From: Streptomyces sp. Root1304
GTDB lineage: Bacteria > Actinomycetota > Actinomycetes > Streptomycetales > Streptomycetaceae
Length of the DNA stretch: 64,000 bases
NCBI RefSeq assembly: GCF_001426405.1
Contig: NZ_LMEP01000028.1
Span: forward strand, 208,232-272,231
Direction: 5' to 3'
Below, in pieces: positions 26,611-34,785 of this stretch. The position numbers were made by a program, and so were the translations under genes. The first letter of the stretch is position 1. The number at the start of each line of letters is the position of its first letter. Below the pieces are notes generated by a model. It had not been told where the DNA came from, did not search any database, and worked only from the letters and a program-made list of their open reading frames with translations.

Positions 26611-29385
26611 CTAGCTGACCGTGAGCCGGTCGCCGAGGACGTCGGCGCCGAGGATCTGTCCGCGGGTGAAGGAGGTGACGTCCACCATCAGCAGAGGCAG
26701 GTCGAGGACCGGGGTGAGGTCCAGCGTCCCGGTGGAGTCCGGGGCGCCTCTGACACTGAGGTAGACGAGCGCGCTCAGCCGCGCCACCGCCGTCAGATCC
26801 GTCAGCCCGGGGCAGTGCGCCAGATAGAGCCCGGTGAGCTGACCGCAGTCCACCCCGCTCAGGAAGCCGAGGCCGGTGAGCCGGAGGTTCTGGGAGAGAC
26901 CGAGGAAGCGCAGCCCCCGCCCGCTGAGGCCGCTGAGGAGTTCGGGCTCGCCGAAGTCCCCGTAGAGGTGGACGCTCGGGTGGTCCGGCAGGAGCCGCAG
27001 CTGCTCCGGGCTCGTCACCATGATGGGGGTGCTCGGGGTCAGGTGCGGAGCGATCTCCCGCGCGTACCCCTCAAGGGGGAACTGGCTCCAGACGCCGGAG
27101 AACCTGTTCGCCTCGCCCGCCTCGGCGAAGGCGCGGGCGTACGGCAGGGCCTCCCGGCCGCCGATCGTGGAGACCAGGTGGACGACGCTCTCGATGGCGT
27201 CCTTGGGGACCTCCCCGGGTCCGGGCAGCAGCGGCAGTACGTAACCGCCCAGGCGGGCCAGCTGTCCCACCTGCTCGGTGCTCCGCGGCGGGATCACCGA
27301 CTTCACCGCCTTCCGCACCCGTCCGTGCAGCGCGCCGTCCAGCCAGGCCGCGTGCTGGGCCGCCAGCGCCGCGAGGACGTACAGCGTGGTCTTGAGGTCC
27401 CGTTTGCGGGTGGCCGAGCCGGCCGTGAGGAGGCCCTCGACCAGGGTGGGCAGGTCGCGGCGGGTGCAGTGGCCGGCCGCGAGGAGCAGGACGTCGTGCC
27501 ACTGCTGGTCGTGGGCGTGCCGGAGAGCCTCCCTGAGCTGGTCGTCCTCCACCAGTTCCTTCGCCGCCAGGAAGTCCTGGAAGGTGCGGTGGGTGAACTG
27601 GAAGACGCGGTCCGCGCGCTCCTGGAGGAGACCGCTGCGGTTCAGGAGGTGGGTGAGGATCTCCTCCGGGGTGCCCTGGCGGGAGACGTCCGGCATGCCG
27701 GGCAGGGCGCGGGTGAGCTGCCGCAGGGCCTGTTCCCTGGTGAACTCGGTCTGGCCGCCCCTGACCAGCCAGGCCGCGAGCCGCTGGAGGAGTTCGGTGT
27801 GCTCCTCGACCGTCATGCGGATGCCGTCGGGGGCGTCGATCCGGCGCTGTTCGTCGCGGGCGCCGAGCAGCATCTGCAGCGCCGAGTCGTAGAGCGCCCA
27901 GCGGGTCTTCGGCAGCAGGCCCTCCCGCAGCCGGTGCAGCGCGCAGATGACCGCGCAGAGCAGCGGGGTCCGGGCGAGTTCGGCCAGGGCCGGGTTGTGG
28001 TGGAACTGCTGCGCCAGGTCGCGTTCGAGCTCGGCGAGGTTCCGGTCCGGATCCCCGTCCAGCCGGGCGGCGGCGTGCCAGGCCGCGACGAAGGCCTGGA
28101 TGTCGGCGTCCCGGAGCGGCAGGAGGGTCAGTTCCTCGAACTGCTCGGAGCCGAGCCAGTCGGGGGCGACGGCGAAGGGCCGCACGGTCGCCACGCAGCG
28201 GGTGCGGGGGTAGCGGTCGAGCAGCTGGGAGAGCCAGGTGTGGGCGGCCTCGCGCTCCTCCGCCGGGACCTCGTCGAGGCCGTCGACGAGGAGCAGGCCC
28301 CGCCCGGCGTTGAGGACCCGGCCGGCCCAGCCGTCGGGGGCGGGATCGATCATGAGCCCCGAGACGCGGGCCAGCTCGCCGGGGGAGGGGTAGCCGTTGC
28401 CCTGGGCCCGCAGGGTGCGCAGCGGGACGACGAAGGGGACGAGGCCGTTCAGCTCGGCCAGGTGGGGCCCCAGGGTCCCGGCGGCGGCGTGCGCGGCCAG
28501 CCACCACACGAGGGTGGTCTTCCCGGCCCCGGCGTCGCCCCGGAGGAGGACGCGCGGCCGGGAGGCGAGCAGGTCGTCGATGCGCTGGGGGACGGGGGCG
28601 GCGGGGCCGGGCTCCCGGGAAGCGGCCTCCAGCGAGAGGTAGGCGGTGTCGAGGTCCCATGTGGAGGCCCGCTTGCCCAGTTCGTCGAGGCCGAAGATGC
28701 GGGTGCGGCGGTAGGCGGCTCCGACGGCCTCCGCGTACTCCTCCTCGTACGGCTGGTCGTGGGGGTGCGTGCCGGTGATCCGTACGGGCGGGGCGGCGCC
28801 GGGGGGAAGCCACCGGCGTATCTCCTCGTTCGCGAGGACGGTGGTCAGGGGTACGCACTCCAGGCGGCGGTGGCCGCGCCCGCGCGGTACGGAGCGGACG
28901 ATGCCCAGCAGCTTTCCGTCGACGAGCACGGGCGCGCCGGAGAGGCCCGCGAGGGGCGAGGGGCCGTCCTCCGTCCCGGTGACGGGAGGGTGGTCCAGCT
29001 CGACGGTCAACGTGCGGCGGAGGAGTCCGGCCATCGGCAGGACGGTGCCGGTGAACTGGTCGACGTCCAGCTTCCGGCCCTCGTACCGCTGGAGGCGGGG
29101 AAAGCCGACCACCTCGCAGCCGGGTATCGGGCGGTCGGTGGCGAGGGCGCTGAACAGGGGCGGGGTGCCGAGACGATGGCCGGACCGGAGGACGGCGACA
29201 TCGAGCCGGTCGTCGGACCAGACGACCGACAACCGTCCCGGTACCGCCCGGTCCGGGGCCGCGACCGTGACGCTGCGGGCACCGCCGACGACGTGGGCGC
29301 TGGTCAGGACGAGGGTCGGGGTCAGCAGGACGCCGGTGCCCTGCTGTTCGCCGAGGACGGCGAGGACGGTGGTGGAGCCGCTCAC
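26611..29385 (-). CDS. trypsin-like protease-NACHT ATPase with LRR-like tail (conflict-system protein)
   Basis: This 924-aa protein has a trypsin fold (residues 1-190) with an intact triad, His31 in TSAHVV, Asp62 in DVAVL and Ser149 in GLSGAP. A pre-NACHT segment (229-256) ends in WDLDTAYLSLEAA. The STAND/NACHT ATPase has Walker A GDAGAGKTT (283-291) and Walker B GLLLVDGLDE (363-372). A winged-helix region ends FTHRTFQDFLAAKEL. The carboxy-terminal ~250 residues include several LRR-like units such as LTGLYLAHCPGLTDLTAVA. GTG 29385 overlaps the stop of the Trypco2-like gene (GTGA). In this class ligand sensing by the repeats is thought to drive NACHT oligomerisation and activate the protease effector. 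The trigger and target here are unknown. Confidence 0.9.
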   Translation of the reverse strand: MSGSTTVLAVLGEQQGTGVLLTPTLVLTSAHVVGGARSVTVAAPDRAVPGRLSVVWSDDRLDVAVLRSGHRLGTPPLFSALATDRPIPGCEVVGFPRLQRYEGRKLDVDQFTGTVLPMAGLLRRTLTVELDHPPVTGTEDGPSPLAGLSGAPVLVDGKLLGIVRSVPRGRGHRRLECVPLTTVLANEEIRRWLPPGAAPPVRITGTHPHDQPYEEEYAEAVGAAYRRTRIFGLDELGKRASTWDLDTAYLSLEAASREPGPAAPVPQRIDDLLASRPRVLLRGDAGAGKTTLVWWLAAHAAAGTLGPHLAELNGLVPFVVPLRTLRAQGNGYPSPGELARVSGLMIDPAPDGWAGRVLNAGRGLLLVDGLDEVPAEEREAAHTWLSQLLDRYPRTRCVATVRPFAVAPDWLGSEQFEELTLLPLRDADIQAFVAAWHAAARLDGDPDRNLAELERDLAQQFHHNPALAELARTPLLCAVICALHRLREGLLPKTRWALYDSALQMLLGARDEQRRIDAPDGIRMTVEEHTELLQRLAAWLVRGGQTEFTREQALRQLTRALPGMPDVSRQGTPEEILTHLLNRSGLLQERADRVFQFTHRTFQDFLAAKELVEDDQLREALRHAHDQQWHDVLLLAAGHCTRRDLPTLVEGLLTAGSATRKRDLKTTLYVLAALAAQHAAWLDGALHGRVRKAVKSVIPPRSTEQVGQLARLGGYVLPLLPGPGEVPKDAIESVVHLVSTIGGREALPYARAFAEAGEANRFSGVWSQFPLEGYAREIAPHLTPSTPIMVTSPEQLRLLPDHPSVHLYGDFGEPELLSGLSGRGLRFLGLSQNLRLTGLGFLSGVDCGQLTGLYLAHCPGLTDLTAVARLSALVYLSVRGAPDSTGTLDLTPVLDLPLLMVDVTSFTRGQILGADVLGDRLTVS

Positions 29386-29714
29386 CGCCCCTCGGCCCCG
29401 CCGCCGAAGCCGGACAGGTCCGCGTCCTCGTCGTTGCCGACGAGCCAGGGGCCGTTGTTCGTGGCGTTCCGGGGCTTGAGCGTGAAGGAGACCCGGTGGG
29501 TCTCGCCCCGGGCGCGGGAGGCGTCCGCGCCGGCCTCGACGACCCAGGCCTTGACCTTGCCGCCCGCCTTCACCTCCTTGCGGAGTTCGATGGTGAACTC
29601 CATCTCGATGTCGCCCACTTCGAAGGCGACGGGCTGCCCGGTCGCGCGGGTGGCGGCGGTGACGAGCTGGTCGCGTACGGAGGCGATGGCGTCGGCGAGT
29701 TCGATGTCGGTCAT
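29382..29714 (-). CDS. Trypco2-like small protein (trypsin-co-occurring domain)
   Basis: This 110-aa protein starts MTDIELADAIASVRDQLVTA and continues EVGDIEMEFTIELRKEVKAG, then KAWVVEAGADASRARGETHR. That pattern fits the Trypco2 family, described as a partner of trypsin-NTPase conflict proteins. ATG 29714 is chosen, and ATG 29720 adds two residues. There is no Shine-Dalgarno sequence (the leader is C-rich), so translation probably depends on coupling with the upstream NACHT gene ending at 29753. It may be the adaptor or the substrate of the adjacent protease. Confidence 0.82.
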   Translation of the reverse strand: MTDIELADAIASVRDQLVTAATRATGQPVAFEVGDIEMEFTIELRKEVKAGGKVKAWVVEAGADASRARGETHRVSFTLKPRNATNNGPWLVGNDEDADLSGFGGGAEGR

Positions 29715-29752
29715 GACCATGAACGTATCGGGGGAGGGGGAGGGTGGTCAGG

Positions 29753-32700
29753 TCATGTGTGGATCTCGACGGTGGGGGCGAGGGCTTCGGCGCCGGTGAA
29801 GCGGTTGCCGGAGCCTTCGACGTACCGGAGTTGGGTCAGGGACGCCAGCGGTGTGAGGTCGTGGACCTGCCCTTCGAGGTTGCCGTAGAGGCCCAGCTCA
29901 CGCAGGGCGGGGAAGGCTCGGGCAATGGTGCCGAGAGGTGCGGTGGTGCCGGAGCACCGGACCCACAGGCTCTCCGTACGCGGCAGACTCAGCGATTCCG
30001 GCATGCATTCCATGGTCTGACTGCCCAGCCCGAGCCACGAGAGGTTCTCCAGGGCGGCCACCGCGTGCCAGTCCTCCTCGCTCATGGCAACGGCTTGGCG
30101 GATGGTGAGTCCCGCGAGACCGCGCGCGTGGCGGAGGAAGGTGAGCCCCCCTGTGGGGTGGCTGGACAGGATGAGGCTCGTCAGCTTGTTCTCGGACGAG
30201 AGGTGGCGCAGGAACGGGGCCAGGTTCCCCGGCAGTTGCACACTCCGCGCCTCATCGAGTGCCGGGCGGAGCAGGGCCATGCCGTCGAGGGTGAGGCTCC
30301 GGCTGATGCGCAGGTCGAGGCGCTCGGGGCGCAGCCCGAGGCGGGCGATCTCGGCCGCCTGGTCGTCGGACACCAGCGTGAAGTCGAGGCCGTCCGGATC
30401 GAGCCGGGCGATGATCTCCTCCGCGTAGGGTGCCGTCGCGAACCGGGTCCAGCCCCACATCAGCTGGGAGCGGACGCCCAGGGAAGGATGGTCCGTGAAC
30501 CGTGCGAGGTAGGGCAGCGTGGCGTCGTCTGTGATGTGGGTCGCCGTCGTCACCACGGCGTGGGCCACTTTGTCGTCCAGCCCCTCCGGCCCCGGCAGCA
30601 GGTCCAGCACCGCCCGTCCCACCGACGCCAGCTCCCGGGCCTCGTCCGCGTCGCGCGGCGGGATCACCTCGGCCGTGCGGGCCAGGATCCGTTCCCGTGC
30701 CTCCGGTGCCACCTCCGTCGCGTGGTCCAGCGCCGTCGCCGCCACCACCAGGACGCGGAGCTGGGTGCGGCGGTCCGGTGCCGCGTCCGCCGCCTTCAGC
30801 AGCTCGTCGAAGATCTCCGCGCACTCGCGCGGGCGCGCGTGCCCGACGGCCATGCGGATGACGTCCTCCCACTGGTCGTCGGCCGCGTGCCGGACGAGGA
30901 CGCCGATGTCCCAGCGGTCCACGAGGGCCTTCGCCGCCAGGTAGTCCTGGAAGGTGCGGTGCACGAAGTCGACCGTGTCCGCGGTCGGCTCGCGCAGGAG
31001 GCCGCTGCGGTGGAGCAGATGCGTGAAGACGGTGCCGGGGTCGTAGCCGGCCGCCTCCGTGATCGCGGGCACGGCCTCCCGTACGACGTCCTGCGCGTGC
31101 GCGCGGTCCATCGTGGTGCGGCCGTTGAGCGTCAGCCAGTACGCGATCCGCTGGATCAGCTGGATCTGCGGGGTCTCGCCGAGGTCGATCCCGTACGGGG
31201 TCCCCATGTCCCGCTCGCGGTCCCGGCGCGAGAGCAGCATCGAGAGGGCCGCGTCGTACAGCGCCTTCCGGCCGCGCGGCAGGAAGCCGCGCCTGCCGTG
31301 GTGCAGGGCGCAGATCAGACCGCACATCAGGGGGTTGGTGGCGAGCTGGGCGACGTCCGCCGTCGTGCGGAGGGCGTCGAGGAGGGGCTGCTCGTACGGT
31401 GCCGCCTCCGGTCCCGCCGCCCGGTGCCAGCGGCGGACGAAGGTGGCGACCGCGGCGGAGGACATCGGGGCGAGGGTGAGTTCGGCGAAGCCGTCGGGGG
31501 CGAGCCAGTCGTCGCGTACGGCGGTGGGGCGGGAGGTCACGAGCCAGCGGTTGCCCTCGTAGGTGTCGAGGAGGTCGCGGAGCCAGCGGCGGGCGCGGTC
31601 GCGCTCGGCCTCGGGGATCTCGTCGATGCCGTCGACGAGGACCAGGCCGCGCCCGGCGGCGAGGACGCGGTCGGCCCAGCCCTCGGGCGCGGGGAGCGGG
31701 CAGTCGACGGCGGAGAGGAAGCGCTCGGGGGTGGGGAGCCGCTCGCCGTGGCGGGTCAGGGCGCGCAGGGGGAGGACGAAGGGGATGCGGTCGCGGAGGT
31801 ACGCCATGCCGTCCGCGAGGTCCTCGCGTGCGGCGGAGACGGCCAGCCACTGGATGAGGGTGGTCTTGCCGGAGCCGGCCGTGCCGCGCAGGAGGACCTT
31901 GTCGTGGCGGGCGAGGATCCGGTCGGCGGGGCCGCCGGACGGGCCGCCCAGGAGGAGGGCGGTGGGGAGGTCCGGGAACCCGGCGGTGAGCGGGGACCCG
32001 GCGGACGGGGTCTCCGGGAATCCGAGGGCGACCGACAACTCGGCGGACGGGGCCTCCAGGAACCCGGAGGTGACCGACAACCCGGCGGACGAGGACTCCA
32101 GGAACCCGGAGGTCTCCGGGGACCCGGCGGACGAGGACTCCGGGAACGTCACCTCCATCACCACCCGGCGTGCGAACTCCCGCTGCATCCGGCTCGACGT
32201 CCAGGGCCCTCCCGTTGCCTCCAGCGACAGGTACGCCACGTCCAGCGGCCACTTCTCCGGGGCGTCCCTGAGGTCCACGCCGTAGATGGTCAGGCGGCCG
32301 TGCTTCCTGGCGAGGTGGGCCAGATAGCGGCGCTCGAACTCCGCGTCCCGGCCGTCCTGCCGGGGCGTCCTGCGGATGACCTCGTCGACCTTCGCGATGA
32401 GTTCCCGCTGGCCACGGGTCTGCTCCACCAGGCTGCGGGCCACGAAGGTGGAGCGCTGGGTGAAGAAGTCGAGGATGTGGAGGCAGGCCCACTCCGTCAT
32501 CGACTCCAGGTAGCGGACCGAGTCGGTGGAGAGGCCGTCCGGGGCGGGGGCCGCCGCGCGGAGGCGTCGGGCGAGGTCGAGGTGGCCGAGGCGGACCGCC
32601 TGGACGTCGTCCATGTCGAGGTCGCCGAGGGCGATCAGCGTGGCCGCGAGGGTGTCGGTGACGGCCTCGGCCTCGTCGGCGGGGAAGGGGCGCTCGCCGG

Positions 32701-32932
32701 GCCCGGCGTCGCTCCCCCGCAGCGAGCGCTCGACCAGCGTCGACGCCAGTTTCCGGACGTCCTTCTCGGTCAGCGTGCGCTTCTCGCCCCTGAAGGAGAC
32801 GAGCGAGGAGAGCCGGACCTTCTCGGACCGTCCCGTGAGACCGGCCCCCGGACCCTCGCTGACCAGCAGTTTCTTCAGGATCGGGCCGATCACGGCCGAG
32901 CCGAGGCGCGTGCCGATGAGTACCGGTTCCAT
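29753..32932 (-). CDS. NACHT ATPase with amino-terminal helical effector-type domain and degenerate LRR tail
   Basis: This 1059-aa STAND protein starts at ATG 32932, after a GGGGGGA ribosome-binding site. The longer frame to 33046 reads as leader. Residues 1-190 are helical (MEPVLIGTRLGSAVIGPILK...) and resemble the NACHT amino-terminal helical domains of bacterial NLR-like proteins. Then come the pre-NACHT motif WPLDVAYLSLEAT and four 14-residue tandem repeats (265-320). NACHT has Walker A GTAGSGKTT (350-358) and Walker B GLVLVDGIDE (429-438). VDFVHRTFQDYLAAKALV is followed by helical and LRR-like repeats ending in LRELGLYGNLEGQVHDLTPL. It is the first gene of the three-gene operon and a paralogue of the trypsin-NACHT protein with a different amino terminus. 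Confidence 0.88.
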   Translation of the reverse strand: MEPVLIGTRLGSAVIGPILKKLLVSEGPGAGLTGRSEKVRLSSLVSFRGEKRTLTEKDVRKLASTLVERSLRGSDAGPGERPFPADEAEAVTDTLAATLIALGDLDMDDVQAVRLGHLDLARRLRAAAPAPDGLSTDSVRYLESMTEWACLHILDFFTQRSTFVARSLVEQTRGQRELIAKVDEVIRRTPRQDGRDAEFERRYLAHLARKHGRLTIYGVDLRDAPEKWPLDVAYLSLEATGGPWTSSRMQREFARRVVMEVTFPESSSAGSPETSGFLESSSAGLSVTSGFLEAPSAELSVALGFPETPSAGSPLTAGFPDLPTALLLGGPSGGPADRILARHDKVLLRGTAGSGKTTLIQWLAVSAAREDLADGMAYLRDRIPFVLPLRALTRHGERLPTPERFLSAVDCPLPAPEGWADRVLAAGRGLVLVDGIDEIPEAERDRARRWLRDLLDTYEGNRWLVTSRPTAVRDDWLAPDGFAELTLAPMSSAAVATFVRRWHRAAGPEAAPYEQPLLDALRTTADVAQLATNPLMCGLICALHHGRRGFLPRGRKALYDAALSMLLSRRDRERDMGTPYGIDLGETPQIQLIQRIAYWLTLNGRTTMDRAHAQDVVREAVPAITEAAGYDPGTVFTHLLHRSGLLREPTADTVDFVHRTFQDYLAAKALVDRWDIGVLVRHAADDQWEDVIRMAVGHARPRECAEIFDELLKAADAAPDRRTQLRVLVVAATALDHATEVAPEARERILARTAEVIPPRDADEARELASVGRAVLDLLPGPEGLDDKVAHAVVTTATHITDDATLPYLARFTDHPSLGVRSQLMWGWTRFATAPYAEEIIARLDPDGLDFTLVSDDQAAEIARLGLRPERLDLRISRSLTLDGMALLRPALDEARSVQLPGNLAPFLRHLSSENKLTSLILSSHPTGGLTFLRHARGLAGLTIRQAVAMSEEDWHAVAALENLSWLGLGSQTMECMPESLSLPRTESLWVRCSGTTAPLGTIARAFPALRELGLYGNLEGQVHDLTPLASLTQLRYVEGSGNRFTGAEALAPTVEIHT
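31973..32140 (-). repeat. 42-bp (14-residue) in-frame tandem repeat, four copies
   Basis: The units read ESSSAGSPETSGFL, ESSSAGLSVTSGFL, EAPSAELSVALGFP and ETPSAGSPLTAGFP. They form a flexible Ser/Gly/Pro linker between the amino-terminal domain and the NACHT domain. Copy number can change by slippage without breaking the frame. Confidence 0.85.
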
Positions 32933-33419
32933 CTGTGTCCCCCCGTGGGTCCCGAAGCGGTCAGCGTAGTGCGGGACGGTCCTCGGGGCGGCCCGGTTGC
33001 GTGACCCAGGTCCCATCCGGGGCCGGTGCCTGGTGACAAGGCGCACAGGGGTTTCGAGGGGTACTAACCGGAATAGTGGCGACCTTTGGTGGGGTTTCGG
33101 GACGTTCCGGTGTGAACCGTCGGGACTTTGGTCCCGAGGGGTCCCGAACCGGACGTGAGGCGGCGTTTTCGGTGGTTCCGGGCATCCGTGACATGCGGAT
33201 AAACCGTTTCGCTTGTGCCGGTATGTCCGATTTCAAGGGGAGGCTCCGGGGTTGTCAAGAGCTGAACTTCCCCGGAGATCGCTACGAGGCGATGTCGTAG
33301 ATGGGGTGTTTTGGGCTGGATGGGGGTCCGGGTTACCAAGGATGAGCAAGCCCGGCGCCGCACCGTTCGCGTCGGGCCTCGCACATTCCGTTCCGCACTA
33401 CCCGGAGGTTTTCCCCCGT
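32933..33419 (+). promoter_or_regulatory. 487-bp divergent region between the NACHT operon and the M23 peptidase gene
   Basis: No protein gene is supported here. The half nearest the peptidase is AT-richer and folds into consecutive hairpins (33244-33293, given separately). GGTCCCGAGGGGTCCCGAACC near 33131 has a direct GGTCCCGA repeat. No clear -35/-10 pair is seen for the NACHT operon. Confidence 0.5.
33244..33293 (+). promoter_or_regulatory. structured 5' leader of the M23 peptidase gene
   Basis: CTCCGGGG (33244-33251) pairs with CCCCGGAG (33270-33277), and the next bases form ATCGC/GCGAT (33278-33282 with 33289-33293). Upstream, GACAT near 33190 can pair with ATGTC near 33227 to close a larger structure. 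Actinobacterial cell-wall hydrolase genes are often under c-di-AMP (ydaO) riboswitches, but I cannot confirm the ydaO consensus here. Confidence 0.4.
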
Positions 33420-34121
33420 ATGTCGAAGCGCGTCATGAACCCCGCCGCCCGTGTCACCGTCGTCGCTCTTGCCGCCGCCGGCCTGGGAGCGTCGCTGGTG
33501 GCCGGAGCCGGGTCCGCCTTCGCCGCCGAGGGCAAGGCCGCCGCCCCGGTGGCGCTCACCGCGTCCGCCGCCGTCTCCGCCCAGGCCGAGGCCCAGGCGC
33601 ACGTCGCCGCCCAGGTGAAGGCCGCCGCCGCGAAGGCGAACGCCAAGACCGTGGCCGTGAAGGCCGTCGCCGCCCAGCACGTCGTCACCGCGAAGAAGGC
33701 CCCGTCCTGGGTCAAGCCGGTCAGCGCCTACACGCTGAGCGCCAGCTACAACCAGGGCGGCGCCATGTGGGCCCACAAGCACTCCGGTCAGGACTTCGCC
33801 GTCCCGACCGGCACCCCGGTCAAGGCCGCGGCCGCCGGCACCGTCGTGAAGGCCGGCCCGAACGGCGGCGGCGACGGCCCCGCGTACGGCAACGCGATCG
33901 TCGTCAAGCACGCCAACGGCAAGTACTCCCAGTACGCCCACCTGTCGAAGATCAAGGTGAAGATCGGCCAGAAGGTCGGCGCCGGCCAGCAGATCGCCCT
34001 CTCGGGCAACACCGGCAACTCCTCCGGCCCGCACCTGCACTTCGAGATCCGCACGACCCCGAACTACGGCTCCGCCGTGAACCCGATGGCGTTCCTGCGG
34101 TCCCACGGCGTGGGCGTCTGA
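33420..34121 (+). CDS. secreted M23-family metallopeptidase (peptidoglycan hydrolase)
   Basis: This 233-aa protein has a signal peptide (basic MSKRVMNPAARV, hydrophobic core, cleavage after SAFA) and an Ala/Lys-rich helical linker (about 40-100). The LytM domain has HSGQDFAVPTGTPV with zinc ligands His and Asp, then GNTGNSSGPHLHFEIR with the HxH pair. It should cut peptidoglycan peptide bridges outside the cell. ATG 33420 has GGAGG 11 nt upstream. Confidence 0.92.
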   Translation: MSKRVMNPAARVTVVALAAAGLGASLVAGAGSAFAAEGKAAAPVALTASAAVSAQAEAQAHVAAQVKAAAAKANAKTVAVKAVAAQHVVTAKKAPSWVKPVSAYTLSASYNQGGAMWAHKHSGQDFAVPTGTPVKAAAAGTVVKAGPNGGGDGPAYGNAIVVKHANGKYSQYAHLSKIKVKIGQKVGAGQQIALSGNTGNSSGPHLHFEIRTTPNYGSAVNPMAFLRSHGVGV

Positions 34122-34129
34122 CGCACGCG

Positions 34130-34684
34130 TCAGGCCTGATGGGCCTGTTCGATCAGATCGAGGGCGACTTCGAGGACGGCTTCCTGCTTCTCCTCGGGGT
34201 CGCCCTCGACGTTCTCCATGAAGAAGGTCCCGGCGTGCAGCGCGAAGATCGCGCTCACGGAGCGGACCTTGTCCTTCATCGGTGAGTCGGGCTCCTGGAT
34301 GAACGCGTTGAGCGAGATGAACCGCTCCTTGAAGGTGAGCCCGATGCTCAGGTCGCGCACGGTCGCCTGGTTCTCGTGCATGAAGCGGAACAGCGGGGCC
34401 GCGGCGAGCAGGGCCTTCTGGTAGCGGCGCAGGATCTCCTGCTTGGTCTCCAGGGTGCGCGGCTGCTCGGCCGCCCAGGCGACCAGGTCGTCGATCGGGC
34501 GCGCGAGGTCCTGGAAGATCCCGATGATGATGTCTTCCTTGGTCTTGAAGTGGTAGTAGAGCGCCGCCTTCGTGACGTCCAGATGCTCCGCGATCTCGCG
34601 CAGCGAGGTCTTCTCGTATCCCTGCTCGGCGAAGAGTTCGAGAGCCACGTCCTGGATGCGCTGGCGGGTGTTGCCTCGGGCCAT
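34130..34684 (-). CDS. TetR-family repressor
   Basis: This 184-aa protein has an amino-terminal HTH (TSLREIAEHLDVTKAALYYHF) and an all-helical ligand domain. ATG 34684 is preceded by GGAGAG. It is divergent from the DHA2 efflux pump, and a 24-bp inverted repeat lies between them, so it very likely represses the pump and itself. Confidence 0.9.
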   Translation of the reverse strand: MARGNTRQRIQDVALELFAEQGYEKTSLREIAEHLDVTKAALYYHFKTKEDIIIGIFQDLARPIDDLVAWAAEQPRTLETKQEILRRYQKALLAAAPLFRFMHENQATVRDLSIGLTFKERFISLNAFIQEPDSPMKDKVRSVSAIFALHAGTFFMENVEGDPEEKQEAVLEVALDLIEQAHQA

Positions 34685-34708
34685 GGCTGCTCTCCACTTT
34701 CCAGAAAA

Positions 34709-34777
34709 CTTACTTGACGACCGGCTAGTTACGGGTCTACTTTCCCCAGTGTAGTAACTAGCCGGGCGGCAAGTAAG
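34709..34777. promoter_or_regulatory. mirrored operator pair between the TetR and efflux genes
   Basis: The 24-bp left arm (34709-34732) and right arm (34754-34777) are reverse complements with two mismatches and a 21-bp spacer. The inner 12 bp, CCGGCTAGTTAC/GTAACTAGCCGG, match perfectly. Each arm is itself a weak dyad (ACTTG...CTAGT), so two repressor dimers probably bind, one per arm, across both promoters. Confidence 0.75.
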
Positions 34778-34785
34778 GGACTGAC

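Noticed and set aside
26611..33046. Mobile island or prophage around the NACHT operon
   Set aside because: No integrase, transposase, tRNA or attachment-site repeat was seen at either border, and base composition is like the neighbours.
33185..33420. Definite ydaO-type c-di-AMP riboswitch
   Set aside because: I could not locate the conserved ydaO core by eye, so only a structured leader is reported.
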